Origin: Lachnospiraceae bacterium
GTDB taxonomy: Bacteria; Bacillota; Clostridia; Oscillospirales; Ruminococcaceae
Assembly (NCBI GenBank): GCA_023664705.1
Contig: JAMPFE010000008.1
Coordinates: 48,530-112,529, forward strand
Direction: 5' to 3'
Length of the DNA stretch: 64,000 nucleotides
Shown: positions 1 to 7,320 of the stretch, one piece after another
Layout: each line of letters begins with the position of its first letter
Numbering within the stretch: the stretch's first letter is position 1
Notes under the pieces: model-generated
What the model was told of the DNA's origin: nothing
Seen by the model: the letters and a program-made list of their open reading frames with translations, nothing else
Databases searched by the model: none
Position numbers and translations under genes: made by a program

Positions 1-525
1 GAGCTGGCATTTGGGATAGGAGACCGCAGCGGCGTTCCTCGCGGCGGCGATGTCGCGGGGGTCCTTTTCGGGCTTGGAGAGGTTTATGGTGACGTCGAGA
101 GTGCCGAACTCGGACTCATACGTCCACTTTACGTCCTTGGCTATTCTGCCCGCGCGGACGTAGTTCAGAGCCTTGCAGATGCCGAAATACCAATCGGTGG
201 CTTCCTTTGGGGAGCGGGCGAGACGGTTGTAAAACTCGCGGCTGACCTCGCGGGGAAACGGCGTTACGACGCCCATGAGCTTGGTGTCGAACAGGTCGCG
301 GCTGGCGGAGGTGTTTTCAATAATGCCGTTTTCGCAGGCGTAGTCGACGAGCTCGCCGAGTATCTCGTCGATGGTCTGAGCGGGGGAGGGGCTTTGCGGC
401 TCTTCCCAGCCGGCAACCTTTAAGACGTCCATTAAGCCGTTGCGGACGACGTATTTGTCCTCGTTTGTGATGAGAGAGCTTCTCACGGAGTGGTCTATAA
501 GCTTTTGTATGGAATTGCAGATCAT
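1..525 (-). CDS. galT: UDP-glucose--hexose-1-phosphate uridylyltransferase, N-terminal part (cut by window edge)
   Basis: Transfers UMP between UDP-glucose and galactose-1-phosphate in the Leloir pathway, in the cytoplasm. Only the first 175 codons are in the window; the 3' end lies beyond position 1. The translation begins MICNSIQKLIDHSVR and later reads INLSKPEKDPRDIAAA and YPKCQL, a block typical of the Firmicutes (class II) GalT family. The ATG at 525 is preceded by AAGGAGG, which overlaps the stop codon of the alpha-galactosidase gene, so the two genes are translationally close and share a transcript. The upstream partner releases galactose from alpha-galactosides, which fits GalT handling the product. 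Family identification is confident; activity cannot be judged from half a protein. Confidence 0.9.
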   Translation of the reverse strand, partial: MICNSIQKLIDHSVRSSLITNEDKYVVRNGLMDVLKVAGWEEPQSPSPAQTIDEILGELVDYACENGIIENTSASRDLFDTKLMGVVTPFPREVSREFYNRLARSPKEATDWYFGICKALNYVRAGRIAKDVKWTYESEFGTLDVTINLSKPEKDPRDIAAARNAAAVSYPKCQL

Positions 526-538
526 TTTAAGTCCTCCT

Positions 539-2719
539 TTAAATTCGTGTAAAATGCAGCTCGAACGAAGTATAGTCGCCCCACGTCCTCGGGAGGAGGC
601 AGCCGCCGTTCATAAGCGCCGCGCCCGCTGCCGTAAAGTCGGTGCCGTCGAGGCGGTATTGCCCGTCGGGGTCTAAGCCGCGGAGCTTTATGTTGTATTG
701 CAGAGAGGTGGGGACGGTTTTGAAAACCATGCCCTGTACGAGCGCTTCGTCGGCGCTCGCGAACTCCCAAGCGGCGAAATTCTCCGAGAACGGGTCGGAG
801 AGCCTGTAATAGAGCCCGTTGTGGATTAGGCTGCCGTATTTTTTGAAGCGCCGTATCTGCCCTTTGACGGCGGCTTTTTCGTTTTCGGAGAGCGTGTTTA
901 AGTCGAGCTCGTAGCCGAAGCTGCCCGCCATCGCGACGGCGGCGCGGCTCTCGAGCGGGGTCACTCTGCCCGTCTGGTGGTTCGGGACTGCCGAGACGTG
1001 CGAGCCGACCGCCGAAACGGGGTAGAAGAAGGACGTGCCGTACTGTATGAGCGTGCGTTCGAAGGCGTCCGTGTCGTCGCTGCACCATATCTGCGGGGTG
1101 TAGTATAACATTCCCGCGTCGAAGCGCCCACCGCCCCCGCTGCAGCCCTCGAACAGGACGTTCGGGAACGCCGAGGTGAGACGTTCGAGCAGCTCGTACA
1201 AGCCGAGAACGTAGCGGTGGGGCATTTCGCCGAGGCGCTCGGGCGGCAGGGTTTTCGTGTACCAATCGGTTATGTGGCGGTTGAAATCCCACTTGACGTA
1301 GGAGACGTCGGCGCTGTTAAGTATCGCGCTTACGGCGTTGAAGAGGTGGTCGCGGACTTCGGGGTTCGTCATGTCGAGGACGAGCTGAAAGCGGCTGCGG
1401 ATGGGGTTTCGGGAGGGGATCTTTATCGCCCAGTCGGGGTGGGCGCGGTAGAGGTCGCTGTCCTCGGAGACCATTTCGGGCTCGAACCAGATGCCGAATT
1501 TCATTCCGAGGGACTTTACGCGCTCGGCGAGCTTTCCGAGACCGCCGCGGAGCTTGCTTTCGTTTACCGTCCAGTCGCCGAGACCCGAGCAGTCGCTGTC
1601 GCGCTTGCCGAACCAGCCGTCGTCGAGCACGAGCATATCGACGCCGAGCTCCGCGGCTTGCTTGGCGATATTGCAGATCTTTTCCTCGTCGAAGCCGAAG
1701 TAGGTGGCTTCCCAGTTGTTGATGAGGACGGGGCGCTCGGCGAGCTTGTATCTGCCGCGGCAGACGTGCTCGCGTATCGTTTTGTGGAAGTTGTGGGAGA
1801 GCCTTTCCAAGCCGTTTGCGCTGAACGAGAGAATGACCTCGGGAGTGACGAAGCCGGCGTTCGGCTTGAGCTCCCAGCGGAATTGCTCGGGGTTTACGCC
1901 CGTTACAAGGCGCGTTTGGTTTATCTCGTCGAGCTGTATTTGCGTTGAAAAGCTGCCGCTGTACATCAGCGCCGCGCCGATACATTCGCCCGAGGTCTCG
2001 GTGCAGTCGGGGGAGCAGAGCAGCACCGTCGGGTTCTGTTGGTGGCTTGACGCGCCGCGCGCGGAGGAGCTCTCCTGTATGCCGTGGACGAGCTTGGCGC
2101 GCTCCGTTACGCGCTCCATTGCGTGCCGCCCGTGAAAATGGACCCACTCCCAATCGCCGCGCGGTAGGTCGAGGCAAAGGCTCGCGGCGCGCTCGAGGTG
2201 AACGGTTTCTTTGCCGTTGTTGGTTATCACGGCGGCTCTGGTTATCACGTCGAGCTTCTCGAAAACGCCGTACAGAAGTGTGACGCGGATGCCCGAGGGG
2301 GCGTCCTCGAGCGTTATTTCGAGCGTTTCCGCTTCATTTTCGTCCGCGTAGGCGGCGGGCAGCCCCGTGAGCGAATATTTTCCTTTTTTTACCTCGAAGC
2401 CCTTGAAGCGCAGGTCGAGAGCGCGCGTGCCGTCGGGGTGCTCGGCGGACAATGCCCATACGCGGAAATCGCCGCTGCCCTCGCAGGAATACTCGAGCGG
2501 CAGGGTGTTGAGCGAGTAGGTGCGGTCGTTTTCCGCTTCGTAGGGGCTGCCCGAAAAGCTTATCTCGGGGTATTGGAGAAGGTACTCCATGTCGCTGCCG
2601 ACGCGCTTTCCGTACCATAGATGCTTTAACACGCCGAATTTGTCCGCTTTCATCTGATACTCCGTGTTTTCGGTCAACAGTCCGAAGAAATTGTTTTGTT
2701 TGTCCGCGATTATTGCCAT
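539..2719 (-). CDS. GH36 alpha-galactosidase
   Basis: A 726-residue cytoplasmic alpha-galactosidase that hydrolyses terminal alpha-1,6-galactose from raffinose-type oligosaccharides. It has no signal peptide. The architecture is that of GH36: an N-terminal beta-supersandwich (roughly 1-330), a TIM barrel and a small C-terminal beta domain. VLDDGWFG and GIWFEPEM are barrel motifs; the nucleophile aspartate is in KWDFNRH (about residue 477) and the acid/base aspartate in SDDTD (about 548), with GCSGGGGRFD between them. Length matches the family (about 700-750). The ATG at 2719 follows a GGGAGAG ribosome site. It is the first gene of a unit that continues into galT, and its promoter faces away from the PepSY lipoprotein. 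Confidence 0.93.
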   Translation of the reverse strand: MAIIADKQNNFFGLLTENTEYQMKADKFGVLKHLWYGKRVGSDMEYLLQYPEISFSGSPYEAENDRTYSLNTLPLEYSCEGSGDFRVWALSAEHPDGTRALDLRFKGFEVKKGKYSLTGLPAAYADENEAETLEITLEDAPSGIRVTLLYGVFEKLDVITRAAVITNNGKETVHLERAASLCLDLPRGDWEWVHFHGRHAMERVTERAKLVHGIQESSSARGASSHQQNPTVLLCSPDCTETSGECIGAALMYSGSFSTQIQLDEINQTRLVTGVNPEQFRWELKPNAGFVTPEVILSFSANGLERLSHNFHKTIREHVCRGRYKLAERPVLINNWEATYFGFDEEKICNIAKQAAELGVDMLVLDDGWFGKRDSDCSGLGDWTVNESKLRGGLGKLAERVKSLGMKFGIWFEPEMVSEDSDLYRAHPDWAIKIPSRNPIRSRFQLVLDMTNPEVRDHLFNAVSAILNSADVSYVKWDFNRHITDWYTKTLPPERLGEMPHRYVLGLYELLERLTSAFPNVLFEGCSGGGGRFDAGMLYYTPQIWCSDDTDAFERTLIQYGTSFFYPVSAVGSHVSAVPNHQTGRVTPLESRAAVAMAGSFGYELDLNTLSENEKAAVKGQIRRFKKYGSLIHNGLYYRLSDPFSENFAAWEFASADEALVQGMVFKTVPTSLQYNIKLRGLDPDGQYRLDGTDFTAAGAALMNGGCLLPRTWGDYTSFELHFTRI

Positions 2720-2751
2720 TGTATCACTCTCCCGAAAAATTACTTATTTAT

Positions 2752-2780
2752 ATTATAACACAACGGCTCGGGTTTGTTAA
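2752..2780 (-). promoter_or_regulatory. Promoter of the alpha-galactosidase/galT unit
   Basis: Read on the minus strand: -35 TTAACA (2775-2780), 17-bp spacer, -10 TATAAT (2752-2757), about 30 bp upstream of the GH36 start. This is a strong match to a housekeeping sigma-A promoter. Confidence 0.75.
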
Positions 2781-2795
2781 TATCGTTATTCGATA
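2781..2795. promoter_or_regulatory. Short inverted repeat between divergent promoters
   Basis: TATCG-TTATT-CGATA, a 5-bp perfect inverted repeat with a 5-bp centre. It directly abuts the -35 box of the alpha-galactosidase promoter and lies about 40 bp upstream of the -35 of the lipoprotein gene. The position fits an operator, but the repeat is short and AT-rich and could be chance. Confidence 0.3.
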
Positions 2796-2834
2796 ATTTC
2801 GGGGAAAATTTCCCGATATTGTCATAAAAATTAC

Positions 2835-2863
2835 TTGACATTTTCAAAAATAAGAGATACAAT
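2835..2863 (+). promoter_or_regulatory. Promoter of the PepSY lipoprotein gene
   Basis: TTGACA (2835-2840), 17-bp spacer, TACAAT (2858-2863), about 45 bp before the ATG at 2909. Nearly consensus, so strong expression is expected unless repressed. Confidence 0.8.
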
Positions 2864-2908
2864 TTATGTAGATAATAGGTTTGAGAGCGGTTCTATCGGG
2901 AGGTGCCT

Positions 2909-4432
2909 ATGAAAAAGTTATTGATGATCGCGGCGGGCGCGGCGCTTGCGGCTGCGCTTTCGGGCTGTGCGGCGGACGGGGCTCCCGCGTCGAAAACGGA
3001 TGTTTATCCGGCGTCGGCGGGGGGAGATGAGCAGCCGCTGCGCAAGATAACCGTCGAGGAGGCTAAGAGCGCGGCTCTGAAGCACGCGGGGCTGACGGCG
3101 GGGGAGGTCACGTTTACGGAGACGAAGCTCGACAGGGACGGCGGGGTTGACGAGTATGAGATTGAATTTGTCACCGATACCGTGAAGTATGAGTATGAGA
3201 TAAAGGCGTTGGACGGGGCGGTTTTGAAGTTTTCCACCGAGAGGATTGGTTCTCCGTCGTCGAGTGTTGCTGCTGTCGGGAATATTTCCCTTGAAGAGGC
3301 TAAGAGCGCGGCTCTGAAACACGCGGGGCTGACGGCGGGGGAGGTCACGTTCACGGAGACGAAGCTCGACAGAGACGGCGGCGTTGACGAGTATGATATT
3401 GAGTTTGTGACGGATACGACAAAGTATGAGTATGAGATAAAGGCGTTGGACGGGGCGGTTTTGAAGTTTTCCACGGAGAGGATTGGTTCTTCTTCGTCGA
3501 GTGTTGCTGTCGGGAATATTTCCCTTGAAGAGGCTAAGAGCGCAGCTTTGAAGCACGCGGGTCTGACGGCGGGGGAGGTCACGTTTACGGAGACGAAGCT
3601 TGACAGAGATGACGGCGTTGACGAGTATGATATTGAGTTCGTTACCGACGCTATTAAATATGAATACGAGATAAGGGCGGCGGACGGTTCAGTGCTGAAA
3701 TTTTCTACCGAGAGGATAGGGTCGTCCGTTTCGTCGGGTGTTGCTGCCGTCGGGAATATTTCCCTTGAGGATGCTAAGAGCGCGGCTTTGAAGCACGCGG
3801 GGCTGACGGCTGGGGAGGTCACGTTTACGGAGACGAAGCTCGATAGGGACGGCGGGGTTGACGAGTATGATATTGAATTTGTGACCGACGCCATTAAATA
3901 CGAGTACGAGATAAGGGCGTTGGACGGGGCGGTTTTGAAGTTTTCTACCGAGAGGATAGGGTCGTCTGCTTCGCAGAGCGCTGCTGCTGTCGGGAATATT
4001 TCCCTTGAAGAGGCTAAGAGCGCGGCTCTGAAGCACGCGGGGCTGACGGCGGGAGAGGTTACGTTTACGGAGACGAAGCTTGACAGGGACGGCGGCGTTG
4101 ACGAGTATGATATTGAGTTTGTTACCGACGCCATTAAATACGAGTACGAGATAAGGGCGGCGGACGGCGTTGTGCTGGACTGCTCCGCCGAAACCGTGCG
4201 GAGACCCGCGCAGCAGGGCGGCTCCGCGAGGATAACCGAGGCGGAGGCGAAGGATATTGCCGCAAGGCACGCGGGCTTTACGGCGGGCGGCGTGACGTTC
4301 GTCAAGGTCGAGCTCGACTATGACGACGGCAGAGCGGAATACGAGATAGAATTCCGCGCGAACGGGCTGGAGTACGAGCTGACGATAGACGCGGACAGCG
4401 GCGCCGTGCTTGAAATGGAGGTCGACGACTGA
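2909..4432 (+). CDS. Lipoprotein with six tandem PepSY domains
   Basis: A membrane-anchored lipoprotein exposed on the outer face of the cell. The N-terminus is a lipoprotein signal peptide with a lipobox (AALSGC; Cys near residue 20). The rest is six PepSY units of 78-80 residues, each with an EEAKSAALKHAG helix, an FTETKLDRDGGVDEYDIEF strand pair and a DGAVLKF strand. Units 1-5 are almost identical and unit 6 is diverged (EAEAKDIAARHAG). PepSY domains are known as small modules in peptidase propeptides and cell-envelope proteins, with a proposed peptidase-inhibiting role; the ligand here is unknown. The ATG at 2909 is preferred over the upstream GTG at 2903 because GGGAGG sits 5 bases before it and overlaps the GTG. 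The stop lies 3 bases from the convergent AraC gene. Confidence 0.88.
   Translation: MKKLLMIAAGAALAAALSGCAADGAPASKTDVYPASAGGDEQPLRKITVEEAKSAALKHAGLTAGEVTFTETKLDRDGGVDEYEIEFVTDTVKYEYEIKALDGAVLKFSTERIGSPSSSVAAVGNISLEEAKSAALKHAGLTAGEVTFTETKLDRDGGVDEYDIEFVTDTTKYEYEIKALDGAVLKFSTERIGSSSSSVAVGNISLEEAKSAALKHAGLTAGEVTFTETKLDRDDGVDEYDIEFVTDAIKYEYEIRAADGSVLKFSTERIGSSVSSGVAAVGNISLEDAKSAALKHAGLTAGEVTFTETKLDRDGGVDEYDIEFVTDAIKYEYEIRALDGAVLKFSTERIGSSASQSAAAVGNISLEEAKSAALKHAGLTAGEVTFTETKLDRDGGVDEYDIEFVTDAIKYEYEIRAADGVVLDCSAETVRRPAQQGGSARITEAEAKDIAARHAGFTAGGVTFVKVELDYDDGRAEYEIEFRANGLEYELTIDADSGAVLEMEVDD
3050..4420 (+). repeat. Six in-frame tandem repeats, period 234-240 bp
   Basis: The same codon (the Ala of EEAKSAA) falls at 3062, 3299, 3533, 3773, 4013 and 4247, giving unit lengths of 237, 234, 240, 240 and 234 bp. 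All differences are multiples of three and lie in the Ser-rich linkers. The first five units are almost identical in DNA, suggesting recent duplication or gene conversion. Confidence 0.95.
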
Positions 4433-4435
4433 GGG

Positions 4436-5188
4436 TCAGTCGGACCTCTTCTGCATTTTCGCCGCGTAATTTTTCGGTGAGCAGCCGAAGTTTTTCTTGA
4501 ACACGCGCGAGAAGTACAGCGGCTCGGCAAAGCCGCAGACGTAGGCTATCTGTGAGATGTTCTGCTCGTCGCCGTTCGTGGAGCAGAGCAGCTTTTCCGC
4601 CATTTGCATGCGCAGGCTTACGAGATAGTTGTGCGGGGTCATGCCCATTTCGCTTTTGAAAAGCTTGCGCAGATAATCGTAGCTGAACGGTATCGTCTTT
4701 AAATATGTGTCGAGCTCGTAATCGCAGTCCGTGAAGTTCTGCATTATGTTGCTCTTTATCGCGCCGATGACGTTGCGCAGGGGCTTGGTGCTCTGAAACG
4801 CTATCACGTAGTTTACGATGAGGTTGCCGAACGCCGCGATGATGAGCTGGCGGTTGTTTATCTTGCTGTTGAAGTAGTAGAACGCGTCGTTGAAGGCGTT
4901 GAGTATGTGCTTGTCGCTGTCGTCGGAGATGACGATGGGCGTTTTGAACGGCAGCGTCGCGTCCGTGATGTTTATGTGGATATTGGTGAACCCCTGCTCG
5001 CTGTTGTTGGTGTGGGGGATAGCGGGGGGGATTATGACGATGTCCCCCTCGGCGTATTTCATGGTGCGGTCGTCGAACACGAACTCGCCGCCGCCGCCCG
5101 TGCAGTAGATAAGCTCCCAATTCTCGTGGGAATGAAGATGCATTGAAAAGGTTATAAGGTTTTTGCCGACATAGGTTATGTTGTTCAT
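4436..5188 (-). CDS. AraC-family transcriptional regulator with N-terminal cupin
   Basis: A sugar-responsive DNA-binding regulator of about 250 residues. The N-terminal cupin-like sensor contains HSHENWELIYCTGGGG (about residues 20-35) and VIIPPAIPH. The C-terminal pair of helix-turn-helix motifs includes YLRKLFKSEMGMTPHNYL and ISQIAYVCGFAEPLYFSRVF, ending in the usual AraC signature. The ATG at 5188 is chosen over the GTG at 5197 because AAAGGTG lies 7 bases before it and spans the GTG. It lies between the PepSY lipoprotein (convergent) and the pectinesterase (same strand, upstream), so it could control the galactoside or the pectin genes; the sequence does not decide. I found no convincing promoter directly upstream. 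Confidence 0.9.
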   Translation of the reverse strand: MNNITYVGKNLITFSMHLHSHENWELIYCTGGGGEFVFDDRTMKYAEGDIVIIPPAIPHTNNSEQGFTNIHINITDATLPFKTPIVISDDSDKHILNAFNDAFYYFNSKINNRQLIIAAFGNLIVNYVIAFQSTKPLRNVIGAIKSNIMQNFTDCDYELDTYLKTIPFSYDYLRKLFKSEMGMTPHNYLVSLRMQMAEKLLCSTNGDEQNISQIAYVCGFAEPLYFSRVFKKNFGCSPKNYAAKMQKRSD

Positions 5189-5294
5189 AATTAACACCTT
5201 TCATATGTAACTCGGTTTACAGGCTGCCTAACAGTAATATGCCCTAATTATCGGGCGAGGATTTAGACATATTTCACAATTTTCTAAAAAACGG

Positions 5295-5323
5295 TTGAAA
5301 AAAGCGGAACTATATGATATAAT
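5295..5323 (+). promoter_or_regulatory. Strong promoter-like sequence pointing into the pectinesterase gene (antisense)
   Basis: TTGAAA (5295-5300), 17-bp spacer, TATAAT (5318-5323) on the plus strand. The only gene downstream is pectinesterase, on the opposite strand, starting (at its 3' end) 25 bp further on. Transcription from here would be antisense to the pectinesterase mRNA. No plausible plus-strand coding sequence follows. Confidence 0.5.
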
Positions 5324-5347
5324 CAAATTACGGTGTAAAGGATTACA

Positions 5348-6259
5348 TCAGCGCCTTGCGAAATATTCCAGCAGGGCGTCCTTTTCGGCGGCGGTGAGCT
5401 CGCGGCTCCAAGGGACTCTGCCCGCGCGGGGAACGCCGTATTCCGAAAAGCGCGCGGTTTTGTCGCGTTCGGTATCGTTCCACTTGTCGAAGCCCTCGGG
5501 CGCTATATGCGCGCCGTAGGAGCAGTCGATAAAGGAGGCTTTTCCGTAGTCGCGCCAAGGTCTCGCGAGGTATATAGAGCCGTTTGCGACGCGCTCGTCG
5601 CGCGTGAAGCGGCAGCGGTCGAACACGAAGCCCGTCTCCCGATCGGGGGCGTGCGCGGGAGCGGCTGCGTAGCCGTGACCTCTTACATCGTACAGCGACT
5701 TTATCTCGCAGTTTTCAAACAGCGCGTCGGCGCAGCCGAAGATGAAGTCCACGGTGCCGGCGATATAGCAGTTTTTGTATATCTGGCGCGAATTGCCCTC
5801 GGCGCGGAGCTCGTTTTTGAGGAAGCCGTCGTATCTGACGATGAGGTCGGACGGCAGCGGACCGCAGAAAACGGTGTCCTGCGTGGAGATGAAGGCGCAG
5901 TTTTCCGCATAGAAATCGTCGGCGTATACCGTGAGCGCGACCTCCTGACCCTTTTCCTCGGGCTTGAGCGCGTCGTTTTCGACGGCGAGGTCTTTGAAGT
6001 TGACGTGAGGCGCGAGAACGGCGAGCGTGTAGGTGCGGAAAGTGTTGTATTCCTTGCCGTCGGCGTGAATTTTCTTGGCGTAGTCGTCGTGGACGATGAC
6101 CGTTTTGTCCGTACCCGCTCCGACGAGCTCTATGTACGGAACGGATATTTCCGTTTTCTGCCTGTAAACGCCCTCGGAGAGCAGCACTCTGGTGTGAGGA
6201 CCCGCGGCGCGGACGGCTTCGGCGATATTCTCGTTTGGAGAGACCGTTATTTCTTTCAC
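5348..6259 (-). CDS. Pectinesterase (carbohydrate esterase family 8), cytoplasmic
   Basis: Removes methyl esters from polygalacturonate, giving galacturonate units that the GH28, GH105 and GH4 enzymes can attack. About 303 residues forming a right-handed beta-helix. Family motifs are present in order: STQDTVF (about residue 126, oxyanion Gln and first Asp), GTVDFIFG (about 171, nucleophile Asp) and LARPWRDYG (about 232, the Arg/Trp substrate clamp). There is no signal peptide, so it should act inside the cell on imported oligomers. The start is taken as GTG at 6259, 8 bases after AGGAG; the in-frame ATG at 6277 lies upstream of that site and has no ribosome site of its own. It has its own promoter. 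Confidence 0.9.
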   Translation of the reverse strand: MKEITVSPNENIAEAVRAAGPHTRVLLSEGVYRQKTEISVPYIELVGAGTDKTVIVHDDYAKKIHADGKEYNTFRTYTLAVLAPHVNFKDLAVENDALKPEEKGQEVALTVYADDFYAENCAFISTQDTVFCGPLPSDLIVRYDGFLKNELRAEGNSRQIYKNCYIAGTVDFIFGCADALFENCEIKSLYDVRGHGYAAAPAHAPDRETGFVFDRCRFTRDERVANGSIYLARPWRDYGKASFIDCSYGAHIAPEGFDKWNDTERDKTARFSEYGVPRAGRVPWSRELTAAEKDALLEYFARR

Positions 6260-6309
6260 AATTTCTTCTCCTTTCATGACCGAAAAAGTAATGTTTTCTC
6301 CTATTTTTG

Positions 6310-6339
6310 ATTATACTATTTCAGACACCCGTTTTTCAA
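6310..6339 (-). promoter_or_regulatory. Promoter of the pectinesterase gene
   Basis: Minus strand: TTGAAA (6334-6339), 18-bp spacer, TATAAT (6310-6315), about 50 bp upstream of the chosen GTG start. Confidence 0.7.
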
Positions 6340-6486
6340 TAAGTTAAGTTAAAGTTTGTGAAAATCAAACAATAACGGCACAAAAATTTGTAAAAAATTG
6401 TCAAAGCTTGTTGAAAACAGGGACAAAAAAGTTTCAGGCTTGAACTGCTAATGTCCGAAAAGTGCATAAACAGTCTTGTATTTGCA

Positions 6487-6516
6487 TTGTACTTTTGGGA
6501 TTATTTAGGTTACAAT
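6487..6516 (+). promoter_or_regulatory. Promoter for the ABC importer region
   Basis: TTGTAC (6487-6492), 18-bp spacer, TACAAT (6511-6516). It leaves a leader of about 140 nt before the membrane-protein gene at 6665, which contains the palindromes listed next. The non-coding stretch 6260-6664 otherwise holds only the divergent pectinesterase promoter. Confidence 0.6.
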
Positions 6517-6544
6517 AGTTTGTAGATATACGACAAAAAAACAT

Positions 6545-6632
6545 AACCGTTTGAAAACGGTTTGTGCGGATTTGCAATAGGGACGTCCCTATTGCATTTT
6601 ATACGGTAACTAAAGTTACCGTATAAAATGCA
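6545..6632 (+). repeat. Three consecutive palindromes in the leader of the importer operon
   Basis: First, AACCGTTT (6545-6552) and AAACGGTT (6555-6562) separated by 2 bases. Second, a perfect 24-bp palindrome at 6573-6596 with arms TGCAATAGGGAC and GTCCCTATTGCA. Third, 19-bp perfect arms at 6593-6611 and 6614-6632 with a two-base centre; it shares TGCA with the second. No T-tract follows any of them, so they are not ordinary terminators. They could be operators, cruciform sites, leader hairpins or the remains of small mobile elements. Confidence 0.75.
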
Positions 6633-6664
6633 GGTTTGATGATTTTACGAAACAAGGTCTGTTT

Positions 6665-7270
6665 ATGAATAATATAAGCTTTAAGCAATACAGGGCGATC
6701 GACCTCGGGATAATGGCGGTCATTCTGGCTGTTGTCGAAGCGCTTACGGCAAAGGCGGCGAGCTCGTGGTTTCCGATGGAGTTTTACGCGCTGTCGCCAT
6801 CGATAGCCGTTATCTGCATCGTGATGATGCGGTGGGGAGGCTTTGCGGCTTTGCACGCCGTTGTCGGCGGAGCGGCTTATTGTCTGGCGCTGGGGGCTTC
6901 CGCGGAGCAGTTTGCGGTATACTGCGTCGGGAACTGCGCTGCGTTGGTATCGCTCGTGCTTATTAAGGCGCTCGGCAAGCGGAAGATAAAGGACAGCGCG
7001 CTGTTTACCGTGATTTTCACGGTGTTGGCGTTTGTCGGGACGGAGCTCGGGAGAGGGCTGGTGAGCCTGATATTCGGCTCGCCGATAGATTCCGTTCTGA
7101 GGTTTTTTGCGACGGACTCGCTTTCGTTGGTGTTTGCGGTGGTGGTCGTGCTGATATCGCGCAGGGTCGACGGGCTGTTCGAGGACCAGAGGGATTACCT
7201 TATCCGCACGGAGGCGGAGCGCAGGCGCGCGCAGAGCCCCGACAACTTCGGCTCCGATAATTTTGAATGA
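6665..7270 (+). CDS. Multi-spanning membrane protein, ECF S-component-like in shape (function unknown)
   Basis: A 201-residue integral membrane protein with five or six hydrophobic segments (about residues 12-32, 43-60, 62-80, 85-102, 112-130 and 140-163) and a charged cytoplasmic tail (RRVDGLFEDQRDYLIRTEAERRRAQ). The size and compact helix packing resemble substrate-binding S components of ECF vitamin transporters, but I see no diagnostic motif, so that is only a suggestion. It starts at the ATG at 6665 after AAGG, follows the palindromic leader, and ends 50 bp before the first ABC permease, so it may share its transcript. Confidence 0.6.
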   Translation: MNNISFKQYRAIDLGIMAVILAVVEALTAKAASSWFPMEFYALSPSIAVICIVMMRWGGFAALHAVVGGAAYCLALGASAEQFAVYCVGNCAALVSLVLIKALGKRKIKDSALFTVIFTVLAFVGTELGRGLVSLIFGSPIDSVLRFFATDSLSLVFAVVVVLISRRVDGLFEDQRDYLIRTEAERRRAQSPDNFGSDNFE

Positions 7271-7320
7271 CGTAAATTTTATATAGCTCGAAAAAATCAT
7301 TTTTTAGGAGGTTTCTTAAG

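Noticed and set aside
3050..4420. Assembly artefact in the lipoprotein repeats
   Set aside because: Units differ by many scattered substitutions and by linker lengths, so they are real separate copies, though exact copy number should be confirmed with long reads.
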